Shown: piece by piece, positions 56,540-64,000 of the stretch
Numbering within the stretch: position 1 is the first letter of the stretch
How the letters are laid out: the number at the start of each line of letters is the position of its first letter
Source: Janthinobacterium aquaticum
GTDB lineage: Bacteria > Pseudomonadota > Gammaproteobacteria > Burkholderiales > Burkholderiaceae_D
Direction of reading: 5' to 3'
NCBI RefSeq assembly: GCF_009208565.1
Contig: NZ_WFLK01000006.1
Location: 186,001 to 250,000 of the forward strand
DNA: 64,000 nucleotides
Made by a program: the position numbers and the translations under genes
The notes under the pieces: generated by a model
The model's database searches: none
What the model was told of the DNA's origin: nothing
What the model saw: the letters and a program-made list of their open reading frames with translations, nothing else

Positions 56540-57535
56540 TCATATCCGTATGCGCACCACGCGGCGGATCACCAGCACGCCCAGCAGCAGCATGCCGGCC
56601 GCCATCATGATCATCTTGCGTCCGCCCCGGTCCTGGTACAGCAGCGCCAGGAACTGCGGATTCATCAGCTGCATCATCAGCGCCGCGCCAAACGGCAGCA
56701 GCCCCAGCACCCAGGCCGACATGCGCCCTTCCGCCGACAGCACGCGTACCTGCCCCATCAGCTTCAAGCGGTCGCGGATAATCGCGCTGATGCTGGCCAG
56801 CAGTTCGGTCAGGTTGCCGCCCGTCTCGCGCTGGATCAGCACGGCGATCACGAAATAGCGCAAGTCGGTGCTGGGCACGCGCGCAGCCAGGCCGACCAGT
56901 GCGTCGGCCATGCCGACACCGAAGTTGACCTCGTCGAACACGGCGCGAAATTCATCGGCCAGCGGCGCCGTCATTTCTTCGCCCACCATCTTCAACGCGG
57001 TGGGAAAGGCGTGACCGGCGCGCATGGCGCGCGCCATCAGATCGAGCGCATCGGGTAGCTGCTGTTCGATGCGGGCCTGGCGGCGGTGCCTGGCGCGCGT
57101 CACCAGCCAGTACGGCAGTGCGGCGCAGGCAGGCGCCAGCAGCACGCGCATCAGCCATGGCAAAGATAACAGGCTGGCCAGCACCACGCCGATCAGAAGG
57201 CACAGCAACGTCCAGGCCACAAAGCGGGCCACATTCCAGCTTTTGCCCGATTGCAGCAGCAGCCGGTCCAGGCTGTCTACGCCCGGCATGCGCTGCAAGA
57301 CGCGCTGCCATTGCGCATGCTGGCTATACAGGCGCTGCTTGGTAATCGACACGGCGGCGCTATGCTCGTCGCTGGCCGTCTGCATGGCGCGCAGGCGCCG
57401 CGCCACGCGTCCGGCGCCGGGACTGTGCCGGCTCTGCCAGCCCTGCCACAGTCCCCAGGCCAGCAGCAGTACCGAGCAAAACACCAGCAGATACACCAGC
57501 GTGCTCAGGCTCAACAGTCCAGTTGCGCCGTTCAT
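56540..57535 (-). CDS. TadB (cluster 2)
   Basis: The 331-residue protein is a paralogue of the TadB at 41664. The central T2SF part is well conserved (the [20 protein letters not shown] and [20 protein letters not shown] blocks), while the first 150 residues and last 40 differ. Its start overlaps the tadA2 stop by 4 bases (in cluster 1 the two genes are 8 bases apart). Confidence 0.92.
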   Translation of the reverse strand: MNGATGLLSLSTLVYLLVFCSVLLLAWGLWQGWQSRHSPGAGRVARRLRAMQTASDEHSAAVSITKQRLYSQHAQWQRVLQRMPGVDSLDRLLLQSGKSWNVARFVAWTLLCLLIGVVLASLLSLPWLMRVLLAPACAALPYWLVTRARHRRQARIEQQLPDALDLMARAMRAGHAFPTALKMVGEEMTAPLADEFRAVFDEVNFGVGMADALVGLAARVPSTDLRYFVIAVLIQRETGGNLTELLASISAIIRDRLKLMGQVRVLSAEGRMSAWVLGLLPFGAALMMQLMNPQFLALLYQDRGGRKMIMMAAGMLLLGVLVIRRVVRIRI

Positions 57536-58914
57536 GCCGCCGCCTTGCCGCGCGCGGCGCCCTGTGGCTCGAACAGGCTGCTCGACACGCCGATGCCAAA
57601 GCTGTTCAGGCGTTCCAGGAAGCGTGGTCGGATACCGCTGGCCGAGAAATGCCCGACCACTGCACCGCCCTCGCCCACCCCGGTCTGCTTGAAGCTGAAG
57701 ATCTCCTGCATGGTGATCACTTCGCCTTCCATGCCCGTGATTTCCATGATCGAGGTGACCTTGCGCTTGCCGTCGATCAGGCGCGATACCTGCACCACCA
57801 CCGACACGGCCGAGGCGATCTGCTGGCGGATCGCCTTGCTCGGCAGATTGGCCGCCGCCATGCTGATCATGTTTTCCAGCCGCGTAATGGCGTCGCGCGG
57901 GGTATTGGCGTGGATCGTCGCCATCGAGCCTTCGTGGCCGGTGTTCATGGCCCCCAGCATATCGAGCGCCTCGGCGCCGCGCACCTCGCCCAGGATAATG
58001 CGGTCCGGGCGCATCCGCAGCGCATTTCTGACCAGCGCGCGCTGCGATACTTCCCCCTTGCCCTCGATATTGGGCGGGCGCGTTTCAAGCCGCACCACAT
58101 GCGGCTGCTGCAGCTGCAGTTCGGCCGCGTCTTCCACCGTGACCACCCGTTCGGTGTGGCCGATAAAGCCCGATATTACATTGAGCATGGTGGTCTTGCC
58201 GCTGCCGGTACCGCCCGAAATCAGGATATTCATCTTGGCCTTGCCCAGCCCCTGCAGCACCTCGGCCATCTCGGCCGTCATGCTGTTGTAGGCCACCAGG
58301 TCGGCCAGGCGCAACGGATCGACCGAAAAGCGCCGGATCGACATCACCGGCCCATCGATGGCCAGCGGCGGGATAATGGCATTCACGCGCGAGCCGTCGG
58401 GCAGGCGCGCATCGACCATCGGGCTCGATTCGTCGATGCGCCGGCCCACGCGCGAGACGATCTTGTCGATGATTTTCATCAGATGCGCGTCGTCGTTGAA
58501 GGCCACGTCGGTCAACTCGAGCTTGCCGCGCCGCTCGACATATACCTGCTTGTGGCCGTTGACCAGGATATCGGACACCGACGGGTCGGCCAGCAGCGTT
58601 TCAAGCGGCCCGAAGCCCAGCATTTCGTTCTGGATATCGCGCGTCAGGCTCTTGCGCTCGCTGTCGTTGATGACCACCGCTTCTTCATCGAGCAGGCGCT
58701 CGACCAGGCTGCGCAGTTCGTCGCGGATCTGCTCCTGCGAGAGGCGCTGCATGCTTTCAAGGTCGATGCGCTCGAGCAGCAGGGTATGGATGCGCAGCTT
58801 CAAATCCTGGTAAAGCCGGTTGTCGATGACCGGGCTGCGCTGCGGCGCCAGTGCCGAGACCTTGGCGCTGCCGAGGCGTTCGCGGATGGATAAGGGCGTG
58901 GTAGCCATATGCAT
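57532..58914 (-). CDS. TadA/CpaF ATPase (cluster 2)
   Basis: The 460-residue protein is identical to TadA1 over about 406 residues (43-448 of TadA1), including Walker A and all signature motifs. The DNA has scattered, mostly synonymous differences, with one identical stretch of roughly 158 bases (43125-43282 in copy 1). The N-terminal tail ([20 protein letters not shown]) and C-terminal tail ([10 protein letters not shown]) differ. Two ATG codons, at 58914 and 58908, are possible; copy 1 aligns with 58908. Confidence 0.94.
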   Translation of the reverse strand: MHMATTPLSIRERLGSAKVSALAPQRSPVIDNRLYQDLKLRIHTLLLERIDLESMQRLSQEQIRDELRSLVERLLDEEAVVINDSERKSLTRDIQNEMLGFGPLETLLADPSVSDILVNGHKQVYVERRGKLELTDVAFNDDAHLMKIIDKIVSRVGRRIDESSPMVDARLPDGSRVNAIIPPLAIDGPVMSIRRFSVDPLRLADLVAYNSMTAEMAEVLQGLGKAKMNILISGGTGSGKTTMLNVISGFIGHTERVVTVEDAAELQLQQPHVVRLETRPPNIEGKGEVSQRALVRNALRMRPDRIILGEVRGAEALDMLGAMNTGHEGSMATIHANTPRDAITRLENMISMAAANLPSKAIRQQIASAVSVVVQVSRLIDGKRKVTSIMEITGMEGEVITMQEIFSFKQTGVGEGGAVVGHFSASGIRPRFLERLNSFGIGVSSSLFEPQGAARGKAAA

Positions 58915-58928
58915 ATGTCTTTCGTCTG

Positions 58929-60089
58929 TCAGTGGCGCTGGCGCAGCCTTTGCAGCCAGCTTTTGTGTTCCGGTTCGCCGTGGCCAGACAGCACCGTGGC
59001 AAATTCGCGCAGCGAGCGCGTAATCGGGCTGGCCTGGTCGAGTTTGAGGATCGGCACGCCCTGGTTGACCGAGGCGGCGGCCGACGCATAGTGATTGGGC
59101 ACGGTGCGGTAGATTGTGGTGCCGTAGGCCGCTTCCAGATCCTGCAGGCGGATTTCGCCGCCCTTGTCGTGGCGGTTGACGATCAGGTGCACCTTGTCCT
59201 TGTCGTATTCAAGCGAACGGAACATGCCCAGCAGGCGCTTGCCGTCGCGGATATACGGCAGCGTGGTCTGCAGGATCGGGAAGATCATGTCGGCATGGTC
59301 GAGCGTGCGCACGCTGACGGCGTCGAGATTGCGGCCCACGTCAAGCACGATGAAATCATACTGGCGGCGCGCCAGCTTGATAATCGCGTCGATATGCTCG
59401 GGCAGCACCTCGCTGGCGTGGGCCGGGTCTTCGGGCGCGGCCAGCACGCTGTAATTGGGCAGGATATTGAGCATGCTCGAGGCCAGGAAGGACGGATCGA
59501 GACGGTGGATATCGCGCGTCAGGTCCGACAGCGTGGCCAGCGGCTTGCTTTCGGACACAAACAGCGAAGCGTCGCCAAAATGCAGGTTCAGGTCGATCAG
59601 CGCCACGCGCAGCTTGCCGCTGGCCGCCAGCGCATAGCCGAGGTTGCTGGCGATAAAGGTCGCGCCGCTGCCGCCCTTGCAGGAAATAAAGGCCAGCACC
59701 TTGCCTTCGCCGCTCACAGCACTGCTGCGCTGCTCGAACTTGCTGGCCAGCCGCTCGAGCGCCGGCAGCAGGCTGGCCGAGACCGGTGGAAACGGCAGCA
59801 CTTCACGCACACCGGCGCGCATGGCCTGCAGCAGAAATTGCGGGCTTTGCTGATGGCACAGCACGATGATGGCCATCGCCGGCGCCAGGTTGGCCAGTTT
59901 TTCAATCGCCGCCAGTTCGCCGCGATCCTGGTCAGGGCGGTCGACGATCAGGATATCGGGCCACTGCCTGCTGCCGGCCAGTTGATCGAAAGTCGCCACG
60001 TCGACGTCGTCGACGCGCGGATGGTGGCGCAGCAGGCGCTCGAGGTCGGCCAGCGTTGCGGCATGGTTGGATATGACGGTTATTCTCAC
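58929..60089 (-). CDS. TadZ/CpaE (cluster 2)
   Basis: The protein of about 386 residues is a paralogue of TadZ1 with a divergent N-terminal receiver-like domain and a near-identical C-terminal half. I choose the GTG start at 60089 (VRITVIS), which aligns with MKITIIS of copy 1. The P-loop is again CKGGSGATF without the second Lys. Confidence 0.88.
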   Translation of the reverse strand: MRITVISNHAATLADLERLLRHHPRVDDVDVATFDQLAGSRQWPDILIVDRPDQDRGELAAIEKLANLAPAMAIIVLCHQQSPQFLLQAMRAGVREVLPFPPVSASLLPALERLASKFEQRSSAVSGEGKVLAFISCKGGSGATFIASNLGYALAASGKLRVALIDLNLHFGDASLFVSESKPLATLSDLTRDIHRLDPSFLASSMLNILPNYSVLAAPEDPAHASEVLPEHIDAIIKLARRQYDFIVLDVGRNLDAVSVRTLDHADMIFPILQTTLPYIRDGKRLLGMFRSLEYDKDKVHLIVNRHDKGGEIRLQDLEAAYGTTIYRTVPNHYASAAASVNQGVPILKLDQASPITRSLREFATVLSGHGEPEHKSWLQRLRQRH

Positions 60090-60111
60090 GGTAAGCCTTG
60101 TGTGCGGGCCG

Positions 60112-60399
60112 CTAACGCGCGCCGATGCCGATGGTAAACGCGCCGGCTTGCGGCGGCGGCGCGGTAAAGCTCTTGTGGTACTGCGCGATGGCCGCGTTGG
60201 CGGCTTGCCCATCGATGCCGGTCGCCGGATCGCGGTTCGGCGCGGCCTGCGGCGCCATCAACTGCTGCTGGCGCAACTGCGCCACGCTGTGGCCGAATTC
60301 GCGGTCGAGCCGGGAGTGGCTGGCGCAGCCGCCGGCCAGCAGGGCGATCACGGCGCCAGTGAGCAGGCAGCGTAAAAACATGGGAAAACGAGCTTGCAT
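60112..60399 (-). CDS. Small Tad-cluster lipoprotein (cluster 2)
   Basis: This 95-residue paralogue of the lipoprotein at 45218 has a lipobox (ALLAGGC) and shares NRDP, DGQAA, KSF and the FTIG ending. It occupies the RcpB/CpaD slot. Confidence 0.8.
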   Translation of the reverse strand: MQARFPMFLRCLLTGAVIALLAGGCASHSRLDREFGHSVAQLRQQQLMAPQAAPNRDPATGIDGQAANAAIAQYHKSFTAPPPQAGAFTIGIGAR

Positions 60400-60402
60400 G
60401 AA

Positions 60403-61884
60403 TTACTCCTGTTCAATCATGGCGCCGTTGGACGGCGTGCCTGGCTGCGGCGGTACGTTGGCGCGGCCTTCCATTTTTCCTTGCAGGAAAAATTCGCTGC
60501 GGCTGGGCGCCACGTAGGCGTCGGTCGGCAACACGGGCGCGCCCGGCAGCGGCTTGACCAGGTGCGGCGTAATAATGAAGACCAGTTCGGTGCGGTCGGT
60601 CTGGAAATCGCTGCTGCGAAACAGCGCGCCCAGCACCGGAATTTCACCCAGGAACGGCAGCGCCTTGATATTGGTGGTGACGTTATTTTTGATCAGGCCG
60701 CCAACGGCAAAACTCTGGCCGTCGAACAACTGCACCGTGGTGGTGGTGCGGCGCGTGGTAAACGCCGGCAGCACGGCGCTGCCGGCCGTACCCGCGCCGC
60801 CAGCGCTGATGCCGATGCCTTCACGGTTAAGCTCGGATACTTCCGGCGCCACCTTCAGGTTGATGCGCCCGCCTTCAAGCACGGTCGGGGTGAATTTCAC
60901 GGCAATGCCGAATTCCTTTTCTTCCAGCGTGATCTTGTTGGTGGTGCTGTCTTGCGCCACCGGAATGAAAATCTTGCCACCCGCAAGAAAACTGGCTTCC
61001 TGGCCGCTGATGGCCATGATGTTCGGTTCGGCCAGCACTTTCACCAGACCATCGCGTTTTTGCGCGTCCAGCGTCAGGTGATTGCCATTATTGCCCTGCA
61101 CTGCGCCGATCTGGCTGGCGTTGCCCGACAGCAGATTGGACAGCAAGCCGTAACTCCAGTTGCCCGTCACTCCGCTCAGGCCCACGCTGGCGCCCAGCTG
61201 GTCGACCAGGGTCTTGGAGACTTCCGCAATTTTCACCTCCAGCATCACCTGCTGCGGCGCCGCCACCGACAGCATATTGATCACCTGCACCCCGGCGCTG
61301 GCCGGCGCAGTGGCTGTGGTGGCAGCAGCGGCGCTGGCGCCCTCGCCGCCGCTGCCGCTGCCGCGATGTGCATAGGCGCTGGCCATGGCCAGTATCTGGC
61401 TGGCCTTGACGCTGTCGCTCACCATGCCCGACAGCACGATCGCGCCGCCGGCCGCACTGGCTTTAACTTGTGTTTCACCGGGAAAGGCCTGCTGCAGCTG
61501 CGCCTGCAGGCCATCGACATCGATATCAACTTCGATATCGACAATGACCGGCTGCTGGTTCTTGTCCCATAAGATCAGATTGGTGCTGCCCGGCGCCACG
61601 CCCCAGACAAACAGCTGGCTCGATGTGCCCAGCAGGCGCGCGCCGGCCACCTTGGGGTCATTGACGGCAATCTGCGCCAGCGGCCGGTTCAGCTGGCGCA
61701 GTGTGGATTTGCCGATGGCAATACGAATCGGTGGCCCCAGGCGGGCGATCTCGCCGCCCAAAGACAGCGCCGGCGCTGCCGGCTGCCTGGCGACGGACGC
61801 CGCAGCACCAGCCGGTGAAGCCCCGGCCAGGCAGGCAGCCACTGCCAGCGACAGTGGCAAAATGCGAAGTAATGATGTGCTCAT
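60403..61884 (-). CDS. Tad secretin RcpA/CpaC (cluster 2)
   Basis: The 493-residue protein is a paralogue of RcpA1: signal peptide ending PAGAA, pilus-secretin domain, BON-like segment and a secretin core whose motifs (ITLEEKEFGIAVKFTP, TTVQLFDGQSFAVGGLIKNN, GEIPVLGALFRSSDF) are almost identical to copy 1. It lies 3 bases before the lipoprotein gene. Confidence 0.93.
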   Translation of the reverse strand: MSTSLLRILPLSLAVAACLAGASPAGAAASVARQPAAPALSLGGEIARLGPPIRIAIGKSTLRQLNRPLAQIAVNDPKVAGARLLGTSSQLFVWGVAPGSTNLILWDKNQQPVIVDIEVDIDVDGLQAQLQQAFPGETQVKASAAGGAIVLSGMVSDSVKASQILAMASAYAHRGSGSGGEGASAAAATTATAPASAGVQVINMLSVAAPQQVMLEVKIAEVSKTLVDQLGASVGLSGVTGNWSYGLLSNLLSGNASQIGAVQGNNGNHLTLDAQKRDGLVKVLAEPNIMAISGQEASFLAGGKIFIPVAQDSTTNKITLEEKEFGIAVKFTPTVLEGGRINLKVAPEVSELNREGIGISAGGAGTAGSAVLPAFTTRRTTTTVQLFDGQSFAVGGLIKNNVTTNIKALPFLGEIPVLGALFRSSDFQTDRTELVFIITPHLVKPLPGAPVLPTDAYVAPSRSEFFLQGKMEGRANVPPQPGTPSNGAMIEQE

Positions 61885-61899
61885 GAGTTCCCTGCTTGC

Positions 61900-62736
61900 T
61901 TAAAATTGCTGGACAACCGAGTCCATGCCCTTGATGACCGTCACGCTGTCGCGCGGTGGCGCCGGACGCGCCACCGCGCGTACTGCCGTGCGCACCGGCG
62001 GCGCGACAGCGCGTGGCGGCGGCGTTTTCAGGCCCAGCATGGTGTCCTTGGTGGCGCCATCGGTATTGGCCGGCGCCGGATCGATCTGGTTGCGCAGCAC
62101 CAGCGACAAACTGCCCACGCTGCGCGCCAGGTCCAGCGTTTCCACCTGCGCCGGCGTCAGCTCGAGCGTGACGGCGTTGACCACCTTGGGCTTGCTGTCG
62201 TCGCGACTCGATTCCTGCGCCACGGCCAGCAGCAAGATGCGCTCGAGCACGATCTTGGAAATCGCCGGCGCTGCCGCACCCGCTTCCTTGGCACGGTCGT
62301 CCTGGGTACTGACCAGGATGTCGACATAATTGCCGGGCAGTGCAAAACCGGCTACCCCGACCACGTCATTGACGCGCACCGTCATGGCGCGCTTGCCGTC
62401 GGCCACGATCGACGACAGGCCGCCGGTAGCGCCGGGTGGCGCCAGCTTGCTCTCCAGTATTGGCTCGCCGATGCTGATGGCGCTGCGCGTAATGCGTCCT
62501 TCAAGCGCAGCGAGATCGCTGACGGCGCCCGGCGGCAAGGCGCCAGCCGGCCAGTCCATCACGCGCAGCATGCTGGCGCTGATCTTGACGCCGGGCGCTA
62601 TTTCGCTGGTGGCCAGCACCAGTTTTTGCCCGGCTGGCGGGGTTTGCCCGCCCATCCAGCGGGCGGCGGCCAGCACGGCGCCGCCTGCCAGCAGCAGGGC
62701 CAGCATCAACACGATTACAGTACGGCTGTTGCTCAT
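61900..62736 (-). CDS. Tad periplasmic protein RcpC/CpaB (cluster 2)
   Basis: The 278-residue protein is a paralogue of RcpC1 with an N-terminal anchor (IVLMLALLLAGGAVLAAARW), SAF domain and the shared stretch GLSSIVADGKRAMTVRVNDV. It overlaps the ATPase gene by 1 base. Confidence 0.91.
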   Translation of the reverse strand: MSNSRTVIVLMLALLLAGGAVLAAARWMGGQTPPAGQKLVLATSEIAPGVKISASMLRVMDWPAGALPPGAVSDLAALEGRITRSAISIGEPILESKLAPPGATGGLSSIVADGKRAMTVRVNDVVGVAGFALPGNYVDILVSTQDDRAKEAGAAAPAISKIVLERILLLAVAQESSRDDSKPKVVNAVTLELTPAQVETLDLARSVGSLSLVLRNQIDPAPANTDGATKDTMLGLKTPPPRAVAPPVRTAVRAVARPAPPRDSVTVIKGMDSVVQQF

Positions 62737-64000
62737 CAGGTTTCCTCGGTATGCAGTGTATGGTCGACTCTTGCGCGGCGTTCGCGCGCAGGAGTCGGAT
62801 TGGCGGCGCGGCGCGGTGCGGCGCCAAAATAGTTATGCCAGGCCCACTCGAGCACGGCCGCGTCGAGCCTGGCAGGACCGCCTTCATAGCGCGCCCGATC
62901 GCGCACCTGGCGCAGCAAATCGCGCGGATGGCAGGCCAGCAGCGGCACGCGCCAGCGTGCATGCAGCTCCTGCAGCAAAAAGGCAAACGCCGGGGCATTG
63001 AAGGGCACGCCATGGGCGATGCAGGCGGCGCGAAATACCTGCGCATATTCGGCCACGCTGAGCGCCGGCACTTCGATCTTGTAGCCGAGCCGGCGCAGAA
63101 AGGCCGCATCAGACAGGCGCTCGGGCAGGAAGTTCGATGAAAACACCACCAGTACGTCGAACGGCACGGCAAAGACATGGCCGTTATGCAGCGACAGGTA
63201 ATCGACGGCGCGATCCATCGGCACGATCCAGCGGTTCATCAGCTCTTGCGGCGAACAGCGCTGGCGGCCCAGGTCGTCGATAATGAAGAGTCCGTTATTG
63301 GCCTTCAGGTGCGGCGGCGCGCGATACAGGCGCGTGACGGGATCGAAGCGCAGGTCGAGCATGTCGAGCGTCAGTTCGCCACCGGTCAGGATGGCCGGGC
63401 GGCGCAGGCCGCGTACCCAGCGCATATCGAGTGGCTGGCGCGGCACGCCCAGGCTGCACGCACCAGCCGCTTCCTGCCCGGCGCCATGTTGCTGCGCATC
63501 GTAGAACGGCAGCACTTCGCCGTCGACCATGATCGCGTGCGGCAGCGCAATAGCGCCTTGCAGCAGGCCGGCCAGGCGTTCGGCCAGCCAGGTCTTGCCG
63601 CTGCCGGCGGCGCCATGGATAAAGATGGCACGGTTTGAATTCATCGCCGCACCAAGCTGCCCAAGCACGCGCGGGTTGACCACCATGCCGTCAAACTGCG
63701 CTTGCACATGTTCGTGCGTGACATGCATGCCGGCCACGCTTTGCAGCGCCGCCTGCGCGTTGTAGGTGGCCAGCGGCACCGGACATGGCCCGGCATAGGC
63801 GTTGCGCGCCAGGCAGGCAAGCGCGCGCTGGCGGCCGCTGTCGGACAATTGATAATGAATGTCGGCATCGGTGCCGCTGGCGCCACGGCGCGTCACTTCA
63901 CACAGTTTTTCCTGTCGCATGAAGTTGATCACCGGATCGATCACCGCCAGGCTGAGCTTGAGGTGGGCCGCCAGTTCCGGCAAATGCATCTGGCCGCGCT
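62736..64000 (-). CDS. Tad-associated AAA+ ATPase (cluster 2, 5' end beyond window)
   Basis: At least 421 residues of a paralogue of the ATPase at 47879, with Walker A GAAGSGKTWLAE, Walker B LFIIDD and the winged-helix-like N-terminus. The start lies right of the window, as the copy-1 alignment needs about 40 more residues. Its upstream neighbours (perhaps another tadV or flp) are not visible. Confidence 0.85.
   Translation of the reverse strand, partial: RGQMHLPELAAHLKLSLAVIDPVINFMRQEKLCEVTRRGASGTDADIHYQLSDSGRQRALACLARNAYAGPCPVPLATYNAQAALQSVAGMHVTHEHVQAQFDGMVVNPRVLGQLGAAMNSNRAIFIHGAAGSGKTWLAERLAGLLQGAIALPHAIMVDGEVLPFYDAQQHGAGQEAAGACSLGVPRQPLDMRWVRGLRRPAILTGGELTLDMLDLRFDPVTRLYRAPPHLKANNGLFIIDDLGRQRCSPQELMNRWIVPMDRAVDYLSLHNGHVFAVPFDVLVVFSSNFLPERLSDAAFLRRLGYKIEVPALSVAEYAQVFRAACIAHGVPFNAPAFAFLLQELHARWRVPLLACHPRDLLRQVRDRARYEGGPARLDAAVLEWAWHNYFGAAPRRAANPTPARERRARVDHTLHTEET

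Noticed and set aside
55573-64000. Cluster 2 as an assembly artefact of cluster 1
   Set aside because: Most paired genes differ in many residues and lengths, so it is not a simple copy; only the tadA/tadZ tract is near identical.

Overview
The window is a high-GC chromosomal segment that looks betaproteobacterial, most likely Oxalobacteraceae (the Janthinobacterium/Massilia/Duganella group). The basis is the hemC-hemD-hemX-hemY order divergent from ppc, a long Ala/Pro-rich RpoD, a PEP-CTERM protein, a phasin, a KGG-repeat protein and a betaproteobacterial-type Tad locus. This placement is inferred from gene content and style, not from a database match.

Positions 1-26,000 are mostly housekeeping. 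They hold nadE (cut by the left edge), a FemAB/GNAT-like acyltransferase, uppP, ppa, the heme operon hemCDXY (minus strand), ppc, an exported protein of unknown function, rpoD, a ProQ/FinO RNA chaperone with an RNase D-like exonuclease, a pair of c-type cytochromes, a domain-truncated RlmI relative, a DUF2807 protein, yaeQ, purU, a phasin, a KGG protein, a YgjP-like metallopeptidase and a PEP-CTERM protein. Two small mobile or palindromic elements lie here: a 100-bp REP/BIME-like double hairpin at 11834-11933 and a 150-bp MITE-like element at 25267-25416.

Positions 26,300-40,600 hold a LOG-family protein, a TPR protein, a TetR regulator, a 1210-residue REC-REC-GAF-PAS-GGDEF-EAL-REC protein, an operon of a Tat-exported small subunit, a GMC oxidoreductase and a lipase, an ADP-ribosylglycohydrolase, trmJ, suhB and a large Ig-like-repeat lipoprotein.

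Positions 40,700-64,000 are the most notable part: two tandem, paralogous Tad (Flp type IVc pilus) assembly clusters. Cluster 1 (minus strand) reads sensor kinase, response regulator, flp pilin, prepilin peptidase, AAA+ ATPase, rcpC/cpaB, rcpA/cpaC secretin, small lipoprotein, tadZ/cpaE, tadA/cpaF, tadB, tadC. Divergent from the kinase on the plus strand are the minor pseudopilin genes tadE-tadF-tadG. Cluster 2 (minus strand, running off the right edge) repeats ATPase, rcpC, rcpA, lipoprotein, tadZ, tadA, tadB, tadC, and converges on tadG. The two TadA proteins are identical over about 406 central residues, while neighbouring genes have clearly diverged, which points to gene conversion or strong selection. 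A perfect FNR/Anr-type box and a nested GTAC palindrome lie between the response regulator and flp, so pilus expression may respond to oxygen as well as to the adjacent two-component system. An AAA+ ATPase with an N-terminal winged-helix-like region is translationally coupled to rcpC in both clusters and is the best candidate for an under-described Tad component.
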